Assembly: GCA_947305255.1 (NCBI GenBank)
Contig: CAMZDE010000005.1
Span: 1 to 31,877, forward strand
Length of the DNA: 31,877 bases
Source of the DNA: an uncultured Alphaproteobacteria bacterium
Lineage (GTDB): Bacteria; Pseudomonadota; Alphaproteobacteria; Rs-D84
Direction of reading: 5' to 3'
Numbering within the stretch: the first letter of the stretch is position 1; each line of letters starts with the position of its first letter. A program made the position numbers and the translations under genes. Positions 30,790 to 31,877 of this stretch are shown piece after piece. Below the pieces are notes generated by a model. That model ran no database searches. It was not told the origin of the DNA and saw only the letters and a list, made by a program, of their open reading frames with translations.

Positions 30790-31877
30790 ATGAAATCGAA
30801 CAATAAATTTTATAAAAATACACAACGTGGCGCGTCTTTGCTGGAAGTGATTTTGGCAATCGCATTATCTATCATGCTGATACCGTTTATGTATGTTCAA
30901 TTGGCGGATATGAATAATGCGGTCAAAGATATTGCTGTGGCGAACAGAATTGCTAAATCGCGTGATGGCGTTATAAATTATATTCGTATGAATCAGGCAT
31001 ATTTTTCCGACGACGAACATGGTTCGCCGTTATATGCGTCTGATTTGGAAAATATCGCACCGGGGTTATCTAATTTTGTGTCGCCAACCAAAATTGAAAA
31101 TGGTGAACCGGTGGGATGGGTGTTCAAAATAAATACCCAAGGTTCCGAAATTACAGAAGTTTTTTTAGCGTTCAGCATAGGTTCTGATTATCAAACAGCG
31201 GATATCGCAAAATATATCGGTAATGATGCCGCGATTGTTACTGTGGACCAAGATCAAAATTTGGTTGCATATTCTCAAAATTGGGCTATTGGTATTGGTG
31301 AAGATTTTTATTTTTATCCTGGGGATTTGATTTTCAGAATATCGCATAATTTTGGTGGTGATGATAAAAATAAATTTTTGCATCGTGGAACATTGGGTGG
31401 CGACGGTTTGAATGTGATGCATCGAAATTTGCATATGAACAATTTTAACATCTATAACGTTGCACAAATAACAGGTAACAGAATATTTGCAAATACTGTG
31501 CACACAAATTTCATTCATGCTGATTTAATCAGTGCAAACACAATCCAATTCAAACAAGGCGCCGAAATACAATCTGGGAATGCACAATTCCGGTCGTTGT
31601 ATGTAAATGATGATATTGTTAATTTTACAACGATTAATACAAAACGTCTGGAATGTTCAGAGATGGAATCAAAAAATGCAACGGTTGATGATAGTGTGAA
31701 TATTTCTACTACTGTGACTGGTGCGATGGGGAATTTAGTATTGTCGGGTGGCTCTAAGTTATATTTTGAAAATGTGAAAAAGGTTTCTGAATTTTTGGCG
31801 GGCTATATTAATACTGGTGTTTTAACCTTTTCAAAAGATTTGATGATTTCAAATGATATTGAAACTGTTCGGGGTGT
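30790..31877 (+). CDS. second large prepilin-like protein (cut by window end)
   Basis: An open frame from ATG 30790 runs 362 codons to the end of the window without a stop, so the gene is partial. It begins MKSNNKFYKNTQRG, then 'ASLLEVILAIALSIMLIPFM' with Glu at position 5, a standard prepilin start. The body continues with beta-rich repeats ('NFNIYNVAQITGNRIFANTV', 'AQFRSLYVNDD') similar in style to the preceding protein. The two therefore form an operon encoding pilin-anchored beta-helix-like surface proteins. Ribosome site GGAAAT is weak. Confidence 0.8.
   Translation, partial: MKSNNKFYKNTQRGASLLEVILAIALSIMLIPFMYVQLADMNNAVKDIAVANRIAKSRDGVINYIRMNQAYFSDDEHGSPLYASDLENIAPGLSNFVSPTKIENGEPVGWVFKINTQGSEITEVFLAFSIGSDYQTADIAKYIGNDAAIVTVDQDQNLVAYSQNWAIGIGEDFYFYPGDLIFRISHNFGGDDKNKFLHRGTLGGDGLNVMHRNLHMNNFNIYNVAQITGNRIFANTVHTNFIHADLISANTIQFKQGAEIQSGNAQFRSLYVNDDIVNFTTINTKRLECSEMESKNATVDDSVNISTTVTGAMGNLVLSGGSKLYFENVKKVSEFLAGYINTGVLTFSKDLMISNDIETVRG

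Overview
The window looks like a chromosomal stretch from an AT-rich, Gram-negative bacterium, most likely an uncultured alphaproteobacterium. The signs are the rsmG-parA-parB order, an LptF/LptD/SurA-type outer-membrane assembly cluster, a DUF4167-like protein, an alphaproteobacterial-style IF-2 N-terminus, and type IV pilins of the 'GRSMIEIIGVLAIG' type that are common in gut alphaproteobacteria. The lineage assignment is inference from gene content; no rRNA gene is present.

Layout. 1-680: a small secreted protein, then a bidirectional terminator. 681-3010 (-): rsmG-parA-parB, with a parS-like palindrome just upstream of parA. 3037-5519 (+): a TPR protein and gpsA. 5561-8581 (+): pnp, an unknown gene and ybaB. 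8589-9308: tRNA-Val(UAC), an inverted-repeat element with a GIY-YIG gene, and a broken tRNA-Val relic. 9309-12533: two secreted paralogues transcribed away from each other around two unknown membrane/envelope genes. 12534-12993: non-coding repeats. 12994-19543 (-): a six-gene operon lptF-lptD-surA-rlmN and two tandem TIM-barrel paralogues. 19626-25296: nusA-infB, enclosed by two convergent secreted paralogues. 25299-28793 (-): dnaX, a pilin, an OmpA-like lipoprotein and Skp. 28813-29121 (-): DUF4167. 29227-end (+): two large prepilin-like proteins, the last cut by the window end.

The most notable content is a five-copy family of small secreted proteins (about 160-172 aa). They share a signal peptide, a core 'HIASTAYVKGAYND' and a C-terminal 'IYTTWDDD' block, and differ in the middle. 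The four copies whose upstream DNA is visible each have a sigma70-like promoter with exactly 17-bp spacing and a leader of about 200 nt. The leader can fold into a conserved multi-helix structure with compensatory base changes. It contains a chain of mutually exclusive helices (A:B, B:C, C:D) followed by a T-rich run, and a CCTCC block able to mask the Shine-Dalgarno sequence. This resembles an attenuator or riboswitch, and I do not recognise it as a known class. Each leader also holds a short open frame starting at the same place. The set looks like a dispersed, co-regulated family of surface or secreted proteins.

Housekeeping genes between the copies are ordinary and intact. All computations here are by eye; helix energies, homology searches and family copy number in the whole genome were not run.
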